Source of the DNA: Eledone cirrhosa
Lineage: Eukaryota > Mollusca > Cephalopoda > Octopoda > Eledonidae
DNA: 64,000 nt
Direction of reading: 5' to 3'
Assembly (NCBI GenBank): GCA_964016885.1
Contig: OZ024742.1
Location: 119,005,396-119,069,395 of the forward strand
Below the pieces are notes generated by a model that saw only the letters and a program-made list of their open reading frames with translations, was not told the DNA's origin and searched no databases. A program made the translations under genes and the position numbers. Positions 44,539 through 54,044 of the stretch are shown one piece after another (the stretch's first letter is position 1; the number at the start of each line of letters is the position of its first letter).

Positions 44539-45461
44539 CTAGCAGTGGTACCCGGCGTTGCGCGGGATAAGGTATTTTGGAACGCGGGCCGCTAACAGAC
44601 CTAATCGTGGAAAAACTGCATGCCAGGACAATATGTAAAGAAAATAAACCGAATACTCTGATGGCTGGATAATCTTTAAGAGTTTCCCCGATGAAGCAGG
44701 AAAAATGCAGGTTTTCACCTAATGCGGGCCCTAGGGGATCAAGAAAATGAATTTTTTTTATGTGCATAATATGCCTTGAAATTTCGGGAAAATCGGCTAG
44801 ACGTAACAACTCCAAAAAGCCGCAAGAAGCTGAAAAAGTGAAGTTTTTCACCTAATGCGGACCCTAGGCCATAAGAAAGTTGGATTTTCTTTGCTTACAG
44901 TATGAAGAGACTGACTAATATATAGTTACAATTTCAAGGAAATCGGTCTGACGTAACACCTCAAAAAACCCATAAGAATCTTAAAAAACGCAGTTTTTCC
45001 ACCTAATGCGGGCCCTAGGAGATAAAAAAAAGTTGAATTTTATGTGCATAACACTGCCTGAAATATAAGTAATACACATGTAAAGTTTGAAAAAATCGGT
45101 TGGGTACTTCTTGAGTTTTAGGGATTCAAACTCACAGACACACACACACACACACAGACAGACAAGGAAGTGACGTAATGCAGACAGCCAGAGATCGAGA
45201 CAGATATTATAAGGGCGCGACATTATATGTATGTATCTATCTAAAAAGAGAAAGACTAAGAATTATAGAGCGAGATCGCTAAATCGCCTAATGCGGTCCC
45301 TAGGGCATTGAAAATTTTAATTTTATTTTGCTCAGAACACTCGCTGAAACATAAGTATTACATGTGTAAAGTTTGAAAACAGTCGGTTGGGTGGTTCTCG
45401 AGTTTTAGGGATTCGAACTCATACACACACAGACAGACATCCTCAGTTTTATATATATAGA
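44539..45461 (-). mobile_element. Helitron 2, non-autonomous
   Basis: It abuts Helitron 1 without a single base between: its CTAG starts at 44539 right after the TC of Helitron 1. The minus-strand 3' end is ATCCCGCGCAACGCCGGGTA, CCACTGCTAG. The 5' end is TCTATATATATAAAACTGAG at 45461. The body has several copies of a motif like CCTAATGCGGGCCCTAGG (44717, 44852, 45000, 45290). No protein is encoded. Confidence 0.8.
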
Positions 45462-45720
45462 CTAGCAGAAAACCACCCGTGGGGCGGTTTTATGCTAGTC
45501 TATATATCTAAAACAGAGAATGTCTCTGTCTGTCTGTCCGATCACTAATTTCAAATTTTCAATGCCCTAGGGACCGCATTATGCGATTTAGCGATCTCTC
45601 TCTCTCTCTCTTAGTCTTTCTCTTTTTACATAGATACATAGATATAACATTGCGTCCTTATAATATCTGTCTGTATGCCTGGCTGTCTGCATTATGACAT
45701 TATGACGTAGCTGTGTGTGT
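45130..45720. repeat. Helitron palindrome around a shared 3' hairpin
   Basis: The right part of Helitron 2 is mirrored by 45499-45715, as shown by AATGCCCTAGGGACCGCATT and TTATAATATCTGTCTG against their inverses. The centre is a 37-bp near-palindrome (45462-45498) with CTAG at both ends, CTAGCAGAAAACCACCC GTG and its inverse. Either strand reads as a Helitron 3' end (hairpin plus CTAG). Confidence 0.85.
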
Positions 45721-45744
45721 GTGTGTGTATATATGTATATATAC

Positions 45745-45751
<7 letters not shown>

Positions 45752-45803
<52 letters not shown>
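45752..45803. repeat. (TA)n microsatellite
   Basis: About 25 TA units. Confidence 0.97.
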
Positions 45804-45806
<3 letters not shown>

Positions 45807-46170
45807 AGTAAGTAAGACCCCGACGGCTGAGCTCAAGCCGTTTCGACGGCTAATTCTGTACTATATATATAAATGTACTATATATATAAATGTACTATAT
45901 ATATAAATGTACTATATATAAATGGAAAAGAATGAAACGAAATTTCATTTCTCACTCTTAGTACGGCTGATATGTATATATATTTCTGTGTGTGTATATA
46001 TATATATATATATATTACACACACAGAAATGTATATATATTTCTGTGTGTATATATATATATATTACACACACAGAAATGTATATATATTTCTGTGTGTA
46101 TATATATATATATTTCTGTGTGTGTGTATATATATATATATTACACACACACAGAAATGTATATGTGTTT
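45804..46170. repeat. PLE-end piece and tandem ACACAGAAATGTATATA array
   Basis: AAGACCCCGACGGCTGAGCT opens the region. A copy of the element end AATGAAACGAAATTTCATTT, CTCACTCTTAGTACGGCTG follows at 45934-45967. Then come four alternating units of CACACAGAAATGTATATA and TATTTCTGTGTG, which form nested inverted repeats. Confidence 0.75.
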
Positions 46171-46184
46171 CTGTAGCACTCCTC

Positions 46185-46440
46185 AATTCCCCCCTCTCTC
46201 CCTCCGGCTATCCCCCTCTTGTAGTCTGTCTCTTTCTTTCACTCTCACTCTCTCTTTACGCGTGCGCAAAAAAAAATTCGCACGCGCGCACGTGTTTTAG
46301 CGTCTATTCACTCTCTCTCTCTCCCTCTCTCCCTCCCGCTATCCCCCTCTCGTAGTCTGTCTCTTTCTTTCACTCTCACTCTCTCTCTACGCGTGCGCAA
46401 AAAACAATCGCACGCGCGCACGTGTTTCCACTGTCGGACA
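46185..46440 (-). repeat. 130-bp tandem duplication (Helitron 5' region)
   Basis: 46188-46300 and 46318-46426 are near-identical: CTCGTAGTCTGTCTCTTTCT, TTCACTCTCACTCTCTCT, ACGCGTGCGCAAAAAA, CGCACGCGCGCACGTGTTT. In reverse they match the start of the Helitron at 60681, so they are fragments of that family. Confidence 0.75.
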
Positions 46441-46488
46441 GACAGACAGAGAAATTGCTGGTTATATATTATAAGGAGATAAACGTTT

Positions 46489-46491
<3 letters not shown>

Positions 46492-46549
<58 letters not shown>
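46492..46549. repeat. (TA)n microsatellite
   Basis: About 28 TA units. Confidence 0.97.
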
Positions 46550-46551
<2 letters not shown>

Positions 46552-46735
46552 GGTGTTAGATACTTAAAGCGTCCGTATGCGGAAAATCTGCTTCGTAGAA
46601 TCAAGACGTCTCTGAGAACCCTGCGATTTTCAGAGTCAGGTTCGATTATCACATCGATCGTGCCTCGAGCTGGTCGCCAGAGAAACGATTGTAATATGTC
46701 CAATAAATTCCATTCGTCGCAACACTGATTCTCTT
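46550..46735 (-). pseudogene. Unrecognised coding-like fragment
   Basis: The minus strand encodes 'CDEWNLLDILQSFLWRPARG', TIDVIIEPDSENRRVLRDVL and ILRSRFSAYGRFKYLTP without a stop. Its composition looks like protein rather than noise, but I do not recognise it. It ends at the (TA)n array. It may be a PLE or LINE piece. Confidence 0.3.
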
Positions 46736-46758
46736 TTTTTCTGTGATATATATATATA

Positions 46759-46857
46759 GGAACGAGTAGGACCCCGACGGCTAATTCTGGACTAAATTTA
46801 CTCCAGAATTAGCCGTCGAAACGGCTTGAGCTCAGCCGTCGGGGTCCTACTCGTTCC
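46759..46857. repeat. Perfect-stem palindrome of ACCCCGACGG family
   Basis: GGAACGAGTAGGACCCC and its exact inverse form the outer 17 bp. An inner hairpin GACGGCTAATTCTGGA/TCCAGAATTAGCCGTC follows. It is probably two inverted PLE-end copies. Confidence 0.85.
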
Positions 46858-46937
46858 TATTACCCACTCTACTACTCTAAGTATTGAGTACTTTGGTGCG
46901 TTATGGTCCATCTGATTCCTTACCACATTTCCTTCGT

Positions 46938-47000
<63 letters not shown>
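46938..47000. repeat. (TA)n microsatellite
   Basis: Two TA tracts split by TGTATA. Confidence 0.95.
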
Positions 47001-47001
<1 letters not shown>

Positions 47002-47091
47002 GTAATAGTAATAAATGTGAAGACTAAAATCCAAAGAGGGCTCGATAAGGATAAATGTATATCAACTATATAAGAATCCTAGAGCAAATAT

Positions 47092-47217
47092 TTAATAAAA
47101 TAGCAGATTAAAGTTTAAGCAAAGAATCGCTGCTCTCACTCTTAACGGGAGTTTCAGAAGATCCCGTTAAGGGTGAAAGCACCGATTCTTTGCTTAAACT
47201 TTAATCTGTTATTTTAA
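47092..47217. repeat. Palindrome of PLE 3' end
   Basis: Arms of about 55 bp: TTAATAAAATAGCAGATTAA ... CTCACTCTTAACGGGA and the inverse. The right arm equals the PLE end at 40372-40432. Confidence 0.9.
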
Positions 47218-47227
47218 TATATATATA

Positions 47228-47518
47228 TGTCACCAAGCATACGTCGTCTACAGATTAGAGTGCGACAAATGTAGCAATTTATACATAGGGAACACCACCA
47301 GACAACTTCACATTAGAATAAAAGAACACCTCAACACTAATGCTTCATTTAAGAAACACCTGGAGAAATGTAAAAACATCAACAAAAACATAATAGTTAG
47401 GATAGAAGCTAAAGATAGAAACCTCGGCAATCTTAGAATTAAAGAAGCATTAATTATAGACAAAACGCAACCACCAAACAATAATAGATTAGAACTCAAC
47501 ACCCAATTTTTAACATGA
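47228..47518 (+). CDS. GIY-YIG endonuclease fragment of a second PLE family
   Basis: 96 codons without an ATG start encode AYVVYRLECDKCSNLYIGNT, TRQLHIRIKEHLNTNASFKK and RIKEALIIDKTQPPNNNRLE, ending at TGA (47516-47518). The order VYxLxCxxCxxxYIGxTxRxLxxRxxEHL with ALIIxxxxPxxN is a GIY-YIG nuclease of the PLE C-terminus. It belongs to a different family from 38718-39452, with the metal-binding Cys pair between GIY-like VVY and YIG. Everything upstream is lost at the (TA)n/palindrome junction. Confidence 0.85.
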   Translation, partial: CHQAYVVYRLECDKCSNLYIGNTTRQLHIRIKEHLNTNASFKKHLEKCKNINKNIIVRIEAKDRNLGNLRIKEALIIDKTQPPNNNRLELNTQFLT

Positions 47519-47556
47519 TAGAGCATCTAGCCCCCATATTTACATCTCCACGTATC

Positions 47557-47668
<112 letters not shown>

Positions 47669-47769
47669 TGCTTACACCTTAACGTATTCTCCCTCTCTCA
47701 CACACACTTAGACATACAGGTCCAAACCCTTTAAAGGGAGACAACTCTTTATCCACTTGACCTGCACAT

Positions 47770-48007
47770 ACCTCCTCTCTTTGACATTAAAAGTAGAATA
47801 GAATTCTATACTACTTCCGGTCAGCATGACTTAGCAACCCACTTCGGACACTGGATGAACCCCTTTAGTTTCCTCAGACGAAGAGATATTATCTCGAAAT
47901 ATCAGGATATATGAATAAATTAAGGTAAAAGACTAATTGTCGGCGTTATCTTTTGCATTTATATTCTATCTCCACACCCACATTATTCTGGCCTTCTAAC
48001 TTCTAAC

Positions 48008-48010
<3 letters not shown>
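47770..48010 (+). repeat. PLE 3' end
   Basis: Matches 2840-3107. It carries TCCTCAGACGAAGAGATATT, ATCTCGAAATATCAGGA (hammerhead-like, 47871-47907) and ends CTAACGTTTATATA then (TA)n. Confidence 0.7.
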
Positions 48011-48043
<33 letters not shown>

Positions 48044-48102
48044 GATTTTTTTCAACACGCTGATGCGTATGTGTATATATATATATGTGCGTGTGTGTAT
48101 GT

Positions 48103-48221
<119 letters not shown>

Positions 48222-48355
48222 TTTACACAAACACACACATACACTCACGCACAGCATAGCAAATGGAAGGCCAGCTGGTGTTTTGCTATAGATTTTCACC
48301 ATCCCCTTCCTTCCTATTGCACACACACATTGTGTGACGGACGGACGCTGCTCAA

Positions 48356-48357
<2 letters not shown>

Positions 48358-48406
<49 letters not shown>
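48358..48406. repeat. (TA)n microsatellite
   Basis: About 24 TA units. Confidence 0.97.
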
Positions 48407-48408
<2 letters not shown>

Positions 48409-48958
48409 TGCTAAAGCTACAAACCGAATAAGCATACACGCTAGCTTGGCCGTATACTAGAGCTTCGTCTATGCTGTACTAAAATTTATATATATATATA
48501 TATAGATATAAATGAGAGGTATAGAGATTGTTTTAGCAAGAAGCTAACGGCATTCTATAACATATATGCGACTATAACGTCAAGATGGGAAAAGTAGTTA
48601 ACGAAAGATTTAGGAAAAATAACTCAAACTCATCTCAAAAGAGAATCAGGATATAAATTCATCCACAGAATTTAGTAAAATCCAGGGAAAAATCTATAGA
48701 CCTTTAACTCATGATAAAATAAAGTTTGAAACACTTATCCTTCAATTTGGAATAACATCAAATGCTCTGTATAGTCTTAAAAGACTATTTCATGAAAACT
48801 TTCAGTGGAGATGGTCACGGTTGGATTTCATTCATCAGCAGAGCTCAACAGAAAACCAGGGCTCTCACAGTAATATAATCCGAAAAAGGGAATTCTAAAA
48901 CTGGCTAGTTCGCCTTCATGTGTAATTATGAAAAATCACATGAGGAAAAAACGGATAT
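48407..48958. other. Unassigned, nothing recognised
   Basis: No gene or repeat shared with the rest of the window, apart from short TA tracts at 48487-48503. Confidence 0.45.
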
Positions 48959-48961
48959 ATA

Positions 48962-49009
<48 letters not shown>

Positions 49010-49125
49010 CCCCGTAAAGATGAAAGACAAAATTAACCTCGGCGGGATTTGAACTCAGACCATAAAGTGTCGTAACTCTTTGCTACAAAGCATGGCGTCC
49101 GACCATCTACCGATACTAATGAATA
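48959..49125 (-). repeat. (TA)n followed by octopus SINE
   Basis: The (TA)n tract (48969-49006) passes directly into TCGACCCCGTAAAGATGAAA to CGACCATCTACCGATACT, a minus-strand SINE whose tail is replaced by the TA array. Confidence 0.85.
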
Positions 49126-49440
49126 TTACTCAGTTATGTTTGTTTCTATATTATTCTAAAGTTTCAGTCAAGTCTAAGGGAATTAACTCTGTTATACGTT
49201 TGCTCACTCCACTCGCAGTAAACAAAATGAATTTGCTAATTCAATATGCAATATATTGTCAAAGATCTACCAACTATAACCAAGATATTTCAGTACATGG
49301 AGGCTACAAAAATATTCAACGACAGAAATTTTTAGCTGCTTTATACTTGTCCTAGTTTCCTTATTTACGCCCTTTTTTCTTCATATTTCCTCTTTTCTCT
49401 CTCTGCCTCTCGTTTATGTTTCTTAATTGTTATTTGATAC
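49126..49440. other. Intergenic, nothing recognised
   Basis: No gene is seen. A stretch of CT-rich sequence lies at 49370-49420. Confidence 0.45.
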
Positions 49441-49447
49441 CTCTAAG

Positions 49448-49670
49448 GGTGGTGAACTGGCAGTATCAGTAGAGGGTCAGGCGCCATGCTTTGCAGCATA
49501 GAGTTACGGCCCCTTATGATCTGAGTTCAAATCCGGCCAAGGTTAACTTTACCTTTCATCCTTACGGGGTCGATAAAATAAAGTACCAGTCAAGCACTGG
49601 GGTCGATTTAATCGACTTTCCGCTCCCCCAAAATCGCTGGCCTTGTGCCTATATAAGAAACCGTTATTTG
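49448..49670 (+). repeat. Full octopus SINE, longer type
   Basis: Head TGGTGAACTGGCAGTATCAG, B-box GAGTTCAAATCCG, then CCAGTCAAGCACTGGGGTCG and the extra segment TTAATCGACTTTCCGCTCCC before GGCCTTGTGCC. The extra segment separates this subfamily from 6363-6553. Confidence 0.9.
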
Positions 49671-50020
49671 ATACCTCTTCTAGTCATGGCTTAGTAGTTC
49701 TATATGGACGTTTAAATTGACTAAATGAATAAATAAGTAACTGAATAAATGTTTTGGTTTTAGACAATTTGAAAATAGCAAATAAAGATACCAATTGTGA
49801 TTGTTAAGCTTCCTATAGAAAGAGATCTAATATAAAACTGAATCCAAATATTGACGTGGTGCTAATGAATATAGTTTTTATTATATGAATTAAAAAATAG
49901 TCAAATATATTTTAATCGGAACTCGTACGATAATTTATTCATTTTTATTTTGGATGTAATTTCTGAAATCTTTACAAAAATAGCAATTATAACAATTACA
50001 GCGTGGGCAAGTCATTTTAA

Positions 50021-50235
<215 letters not shown>

Positions 50236-50239
50236 ACCG

Positions 50240-51640
50240 TTCCTAGACTGGTACTTTACAAATGAAATCTATAACCCGAAACAAATTTTTCTAGATCTCT
50301 CGATTCACATGGTGTAAGCAAAAGTTGTTATTTGAACAGAACTATCTTGATCATATGTATGGCCTTAACCATCCAACAAGCCTGGTGGTAAGTTCCTGGG
50401 GCCGAGAAGGAGAACTGGGGAGATGACCAGCCAGCAAGACAGAGAAGGGAGAGCCTTAAGAACTCGGCATAGTCTTCTCGGGGATGAACCCCTTTTTTTT
50501 GCTTGTAAAAATCCTCCCTGGACTCATCATCATCCAGGATAGTTTGATAATGAGACTTATCGATGGAGTCTCAATGTTCCTGGAACTTTTTGAACATTGA
50601 GCTACCGGGACCAGATGATGAGAGAAAGATTTTGAAGATTTTCTTCCAAACCAGTTAAAGAATATGATGGCGCCAAGCCAGCCACAACAAGCATTTTTTT
50701 CAGAGTTGCTTCAATTTACGTATTAACTTCTTGATGCATGCTAGTGTTACCGGCAGTGGTATTGAAGGACATACCAATTATTCTATCCTCAATTTTGAGT
50801 CGTTGAATTTCCTTCAAAACAACTTCAGGGATTTGTTGTCCGGTTCCATCTCTTGTAATCGGAACACTGAAGAACTCTTTTCCTTTTCCTGTAATTAAAA
50901 CTGCAATCCAATATTTGACTGTACTGGATTGGGAAGCCGATGGTAATAATTCTCAATCACAGTGGAGGATTAGCCAAGATCTGTCTTCAGGTGGGAAAGT
51001 AATCTTCTCACGGCAACTGGTTCTTGCTCGATAAACAATTGAGGGGGAAACTGACAATTGAGGCACATCATGACCAAGACTCTTCGAAATTGTGATGTAA
51101 GAAGTACTTGTTTGTTATACCGATAGTTTCTGCTGTTCCCACGTGGCAACATGGGTGGCGTCAAGAGTCGGCTTTATTTGCGGTGATTTTCATCGTCATT
51201 ATTATAACTGAGCTGCATGACAAACATTTAAGAGCTACTTTCTCGGAGATCTTCTTGACTTCTTCTGCTTTCTCTCTCTTACTTTCATATCACGAATATT
51301 CTTATCCTTCTTCTGAATGGCTCTCACATGTTCTGCATCAACACCATCCTTAAATGAAGACATATAATCTTCCCGCTGTGTTTCAAGAAAACTTTGTCTT
51401 CAAATGCGACATCCTTTTAATCGAGAACGTCATAATTTGCAATGTAAACACTTTTCTCAACATCACCTTTCTAAATCTCACATTTCGCAATTGCTTTGTC
51501 AGACATTCTTGACTTTTCCTTTTTTCCCGTTCTTTGTACTCATTATACAATTTCTCGATTGAAGTGGGAATTTTTTCCCGTTTTGGTAGAGGTATTCGTG
51601 GATATTCTGGCTAGTGTTTTTTACGGCAACTGAAATTCTC
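50240..51640 (-). pseudogene. Decayed coding-like region, unidentified
   Basis: The minus strand retains protein-like patches in changing frames, such as LLTSQFRRVLVMMCLNCQFP, FIEQEPVAVRRLLSHLKTDLG and REDYAEFLRLSLLCLAG. I do not recognise a family with confidence. Its composition and order suggest an old domesticated or transposon-derived gene. It stops at the border of the 2.4-kb duplication. Confidence 0.35.
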
Positions 51641-52523
51641 TCCCCGAGAATAGTGGAGAAAACACTTGTTGTTTGGAGGAGAGTTTAGTCTGAGGGCTTT
51701 CTCTCAAGCAGCCAAATGGCCTTTCTAGTTTCCACTTATTCTCTGTGAAAGATGAAAAGCAAAATCAATCAATCAATTTTATTTTAACGAACCTTTGAGT
51801 TCTCACATTTCTGGAGCCCATTCTGGCTATGAAAAGCAAAAGAGAAGAAAATTATTTCATAACTTTATAACAATAGATGGTTGACGAAAACCAGCGTGCT
51901 TACCACTCACCAACAAAACCAGCACTGAACCAACAATGCAATGAATCTTGCATTAGAATCTTATTGTTAACTCATTATCTTACTGAATTATCAAAACAAA
52001 TATTGAAAAGCTCACCCCATCAACATGATATCAAATATTTATTTGTATAAACAATGAAAACAAATCACTGATGTACAATTATTTCTATATACTTAGTTTT
52101 AATTTATGGTTCATTTACTTTTCATTTAGGATACTATAGATGGTAGAAACGTCTCCTGCATGAACACAGACAAAAATACAACCTAGTTACAATCAATAAG
52201 TGTTGAAGTAATTCTTTTGCATATTTTTGACATAGAATTAAAAAAGCACCACCCTGTCCAGCCTCTAAATATATTTGCATCCCCTTGTATTCGCCTGTGT
52301 AACTTTCATGTAATTGACATGAGGTGATTCCAACAAAAACTTTCCGTATAAATATGAAATCCCCTAATACACACATATTCTACATACGTATCTACGTATA
52401 CACACATATTGAAAACATGCGCAAGTTGTTTCTAATAAGTAACAATGGAAAAAAACAACATAGCAACCACCTCACTGTTTGGGTTGACGAGATGCTCAGA
52501 ACAATGCATAAAGAAATAATTAA

Positions 52524-52752
52524 CCCTTTAGCATTTAAACCAGCCATATCCGGCCAGAATTCTCTCCCCTTTTTCTCTTGAAACCAGTTGTAACTGGTAA
52601 CTGACCACTCGTACTGATGTTAAGGTATTGTTCTCAAAATAAATAATATCAAAATCTTATAAAATTTGATATTATGTGAGATAATTATGTAAGATAAAGC
52701 CTTTACTTCAAAAATATAATTGTAAATATAGAGTAATGTAAACGGTAAAGGG
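52524..52752. mobile_element. TTAA-flanked MITE, family 1, inverted
   Basis: TTAA at 52520-52523 and 52753-52756. It begins CCCTTTAGCATTTAAACC and ends ACGGTAAAGGG. It is complete and in the opposite orientation to 13581-13775. Confidence 0.8.
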
Positions 52753-53332
52753 TTAAATCTATAGAATAATTCAACCTACGTTAACATGGAACAATGGACC
52801 TAAAGTCATTAGACTGCCTGACAAATTCGAAGACCAGGTTTCTATTACCGATTTACACAAAGGGTCTAGGCTATAACTAGTGTTGTCAGCCACGTAAAAG
52901 ACTTATTACTTTGCTATATTATATTTAAGCAATGCCACTAGATTGAACCCTCTCTCTTTAGGTGAAGTCACTTGAGTACAAACCATCGGATAGTAGTGGG
53001 GGCGATGGAATACTTTAATTGTTCAACGTTAATAGAGTTACGAAGGTTATAACAATGACTTAGCTGTAGTAGGATAGGCCCTCCTATGTCGAATACGCCC
53101 TAAATTAACGCAAGTCTTAATGTGGTAGGATATTGACTAAAGTTATTAAAAGGTTATGGACTAATATCCTGTTAATAAATTAGTTTAAATCAATTATCTT
53201 CGCTTCAAACCAAGGAGGAAGCTTCCACGCGGTCTCTCTGATAAACTTCTCTCTAAGCGCACCGAATCGTTTTAAAAATAGAAGAACATTTGATAATTTA
53301 GTAGACACAATACCTAACAAAAACAACAACAC

Positions 53333-53368
<36 letters not shown>

Positions 53369-53704
53369 ATGCTACTACAGTTAAGTTAAAGTTAACATAT
53401 CAAATGCACTGCTCATCAAAATACCTAGTTAGAAATCATTTATGTAGTGAGGAAAAGTCAAGCAGTTCAATGACTAATATTAATTTGAATTATTCCCGTA
53501 ACTATAGGAAACAATTCTGGACATGTTTCGGGTATTATCAGACCTACAGTAAATATGTTAACACAAACATGGATTTTTTGTCTTATGTAGATGGCATCTC
53601 AGAATAATTAATGTCCAAAATTTGTATTTTTAAAACAACTATATTTGACTGTGAGAGTTACTTCCCTTAAATTACCAACGTCCAACAATACCGATTTTTT
53701 TTAA

Positions 53705-54040
53705 TTGATCAATTCTCAAGGTGTCACCTACTTTCTGAAAATATAAAATTCTCGGGGACTGGGTTTCTGCCCTGTCCATAGCCAACATGAGTGTGCTACT
53801 CAGTCAGGATGAGCTCTGCTTCCCATTGTAATCTGAGTGAGAACCAATGTCTGCGGGGGTCTGAAATATCGTTGTGGCAGGCCTCTCGACTTCACAGGTC
53901 TCCATGGTTTGTCTTTTCGCCTGAATGTTGGTTGTCTTGCTTGCCATACCAAGCTAAATTTGATTATCAAGTAAGCCCTGGCTTGGGTAAATATCCCTTC
54001 AGTTCTGGAGCTTGATGGATTATCCAGAATTGATTGGAAG
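53705..54040 (+). pseudogene. LINE 3' remnant in duplication copy 1
   Basis: Parallel to 19745-20060: TTCTCAAGGTGTCACCTACT, 'caggatgagctctgcttccc', CTCGACTTCACAGGTCTCCA and TCCAGAATTGATTGGAAGA. Many stops. It is cut by the duplication border. Confidence 0.7.
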
Positions 54041-54044
54041 AGAT

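Larger units (their letters stand above)
51651..54044. repeat. 2.4-kb tandem duplication, copy 1
   Basis: It begins TAGTGGAGAAAACACTTGTT and ends GATTGGAAGAGAT. It contains a TTAA-MITE (52524-52752), an (ACT)n tract (53330-53366) and a LINE remnant (53705-54040). The two copies look about 98-99 per cent alike by eye, apart from indels near 51703, 51780 and 53330. No conserved gene is recognised in it. Confidence 0.92.

Noticed and set aside
46759..46857. Half hammerhead (GAAAC, stem III, GUC, stem I) in the ACCCCGACGG palindrome
   Set aside because: The second strand of stem III and GUC fit, but there is no CUGANGA; the long stem I comes from the inverted duplication itself.
52134..52376. 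80-codon minus-strand frame (MCVLGDFIFIRKVF...) as a gene
   Set aside because: It is kept in both copies of the recent duplication only by descent, and it shows no recognisable domain or codon pattern.
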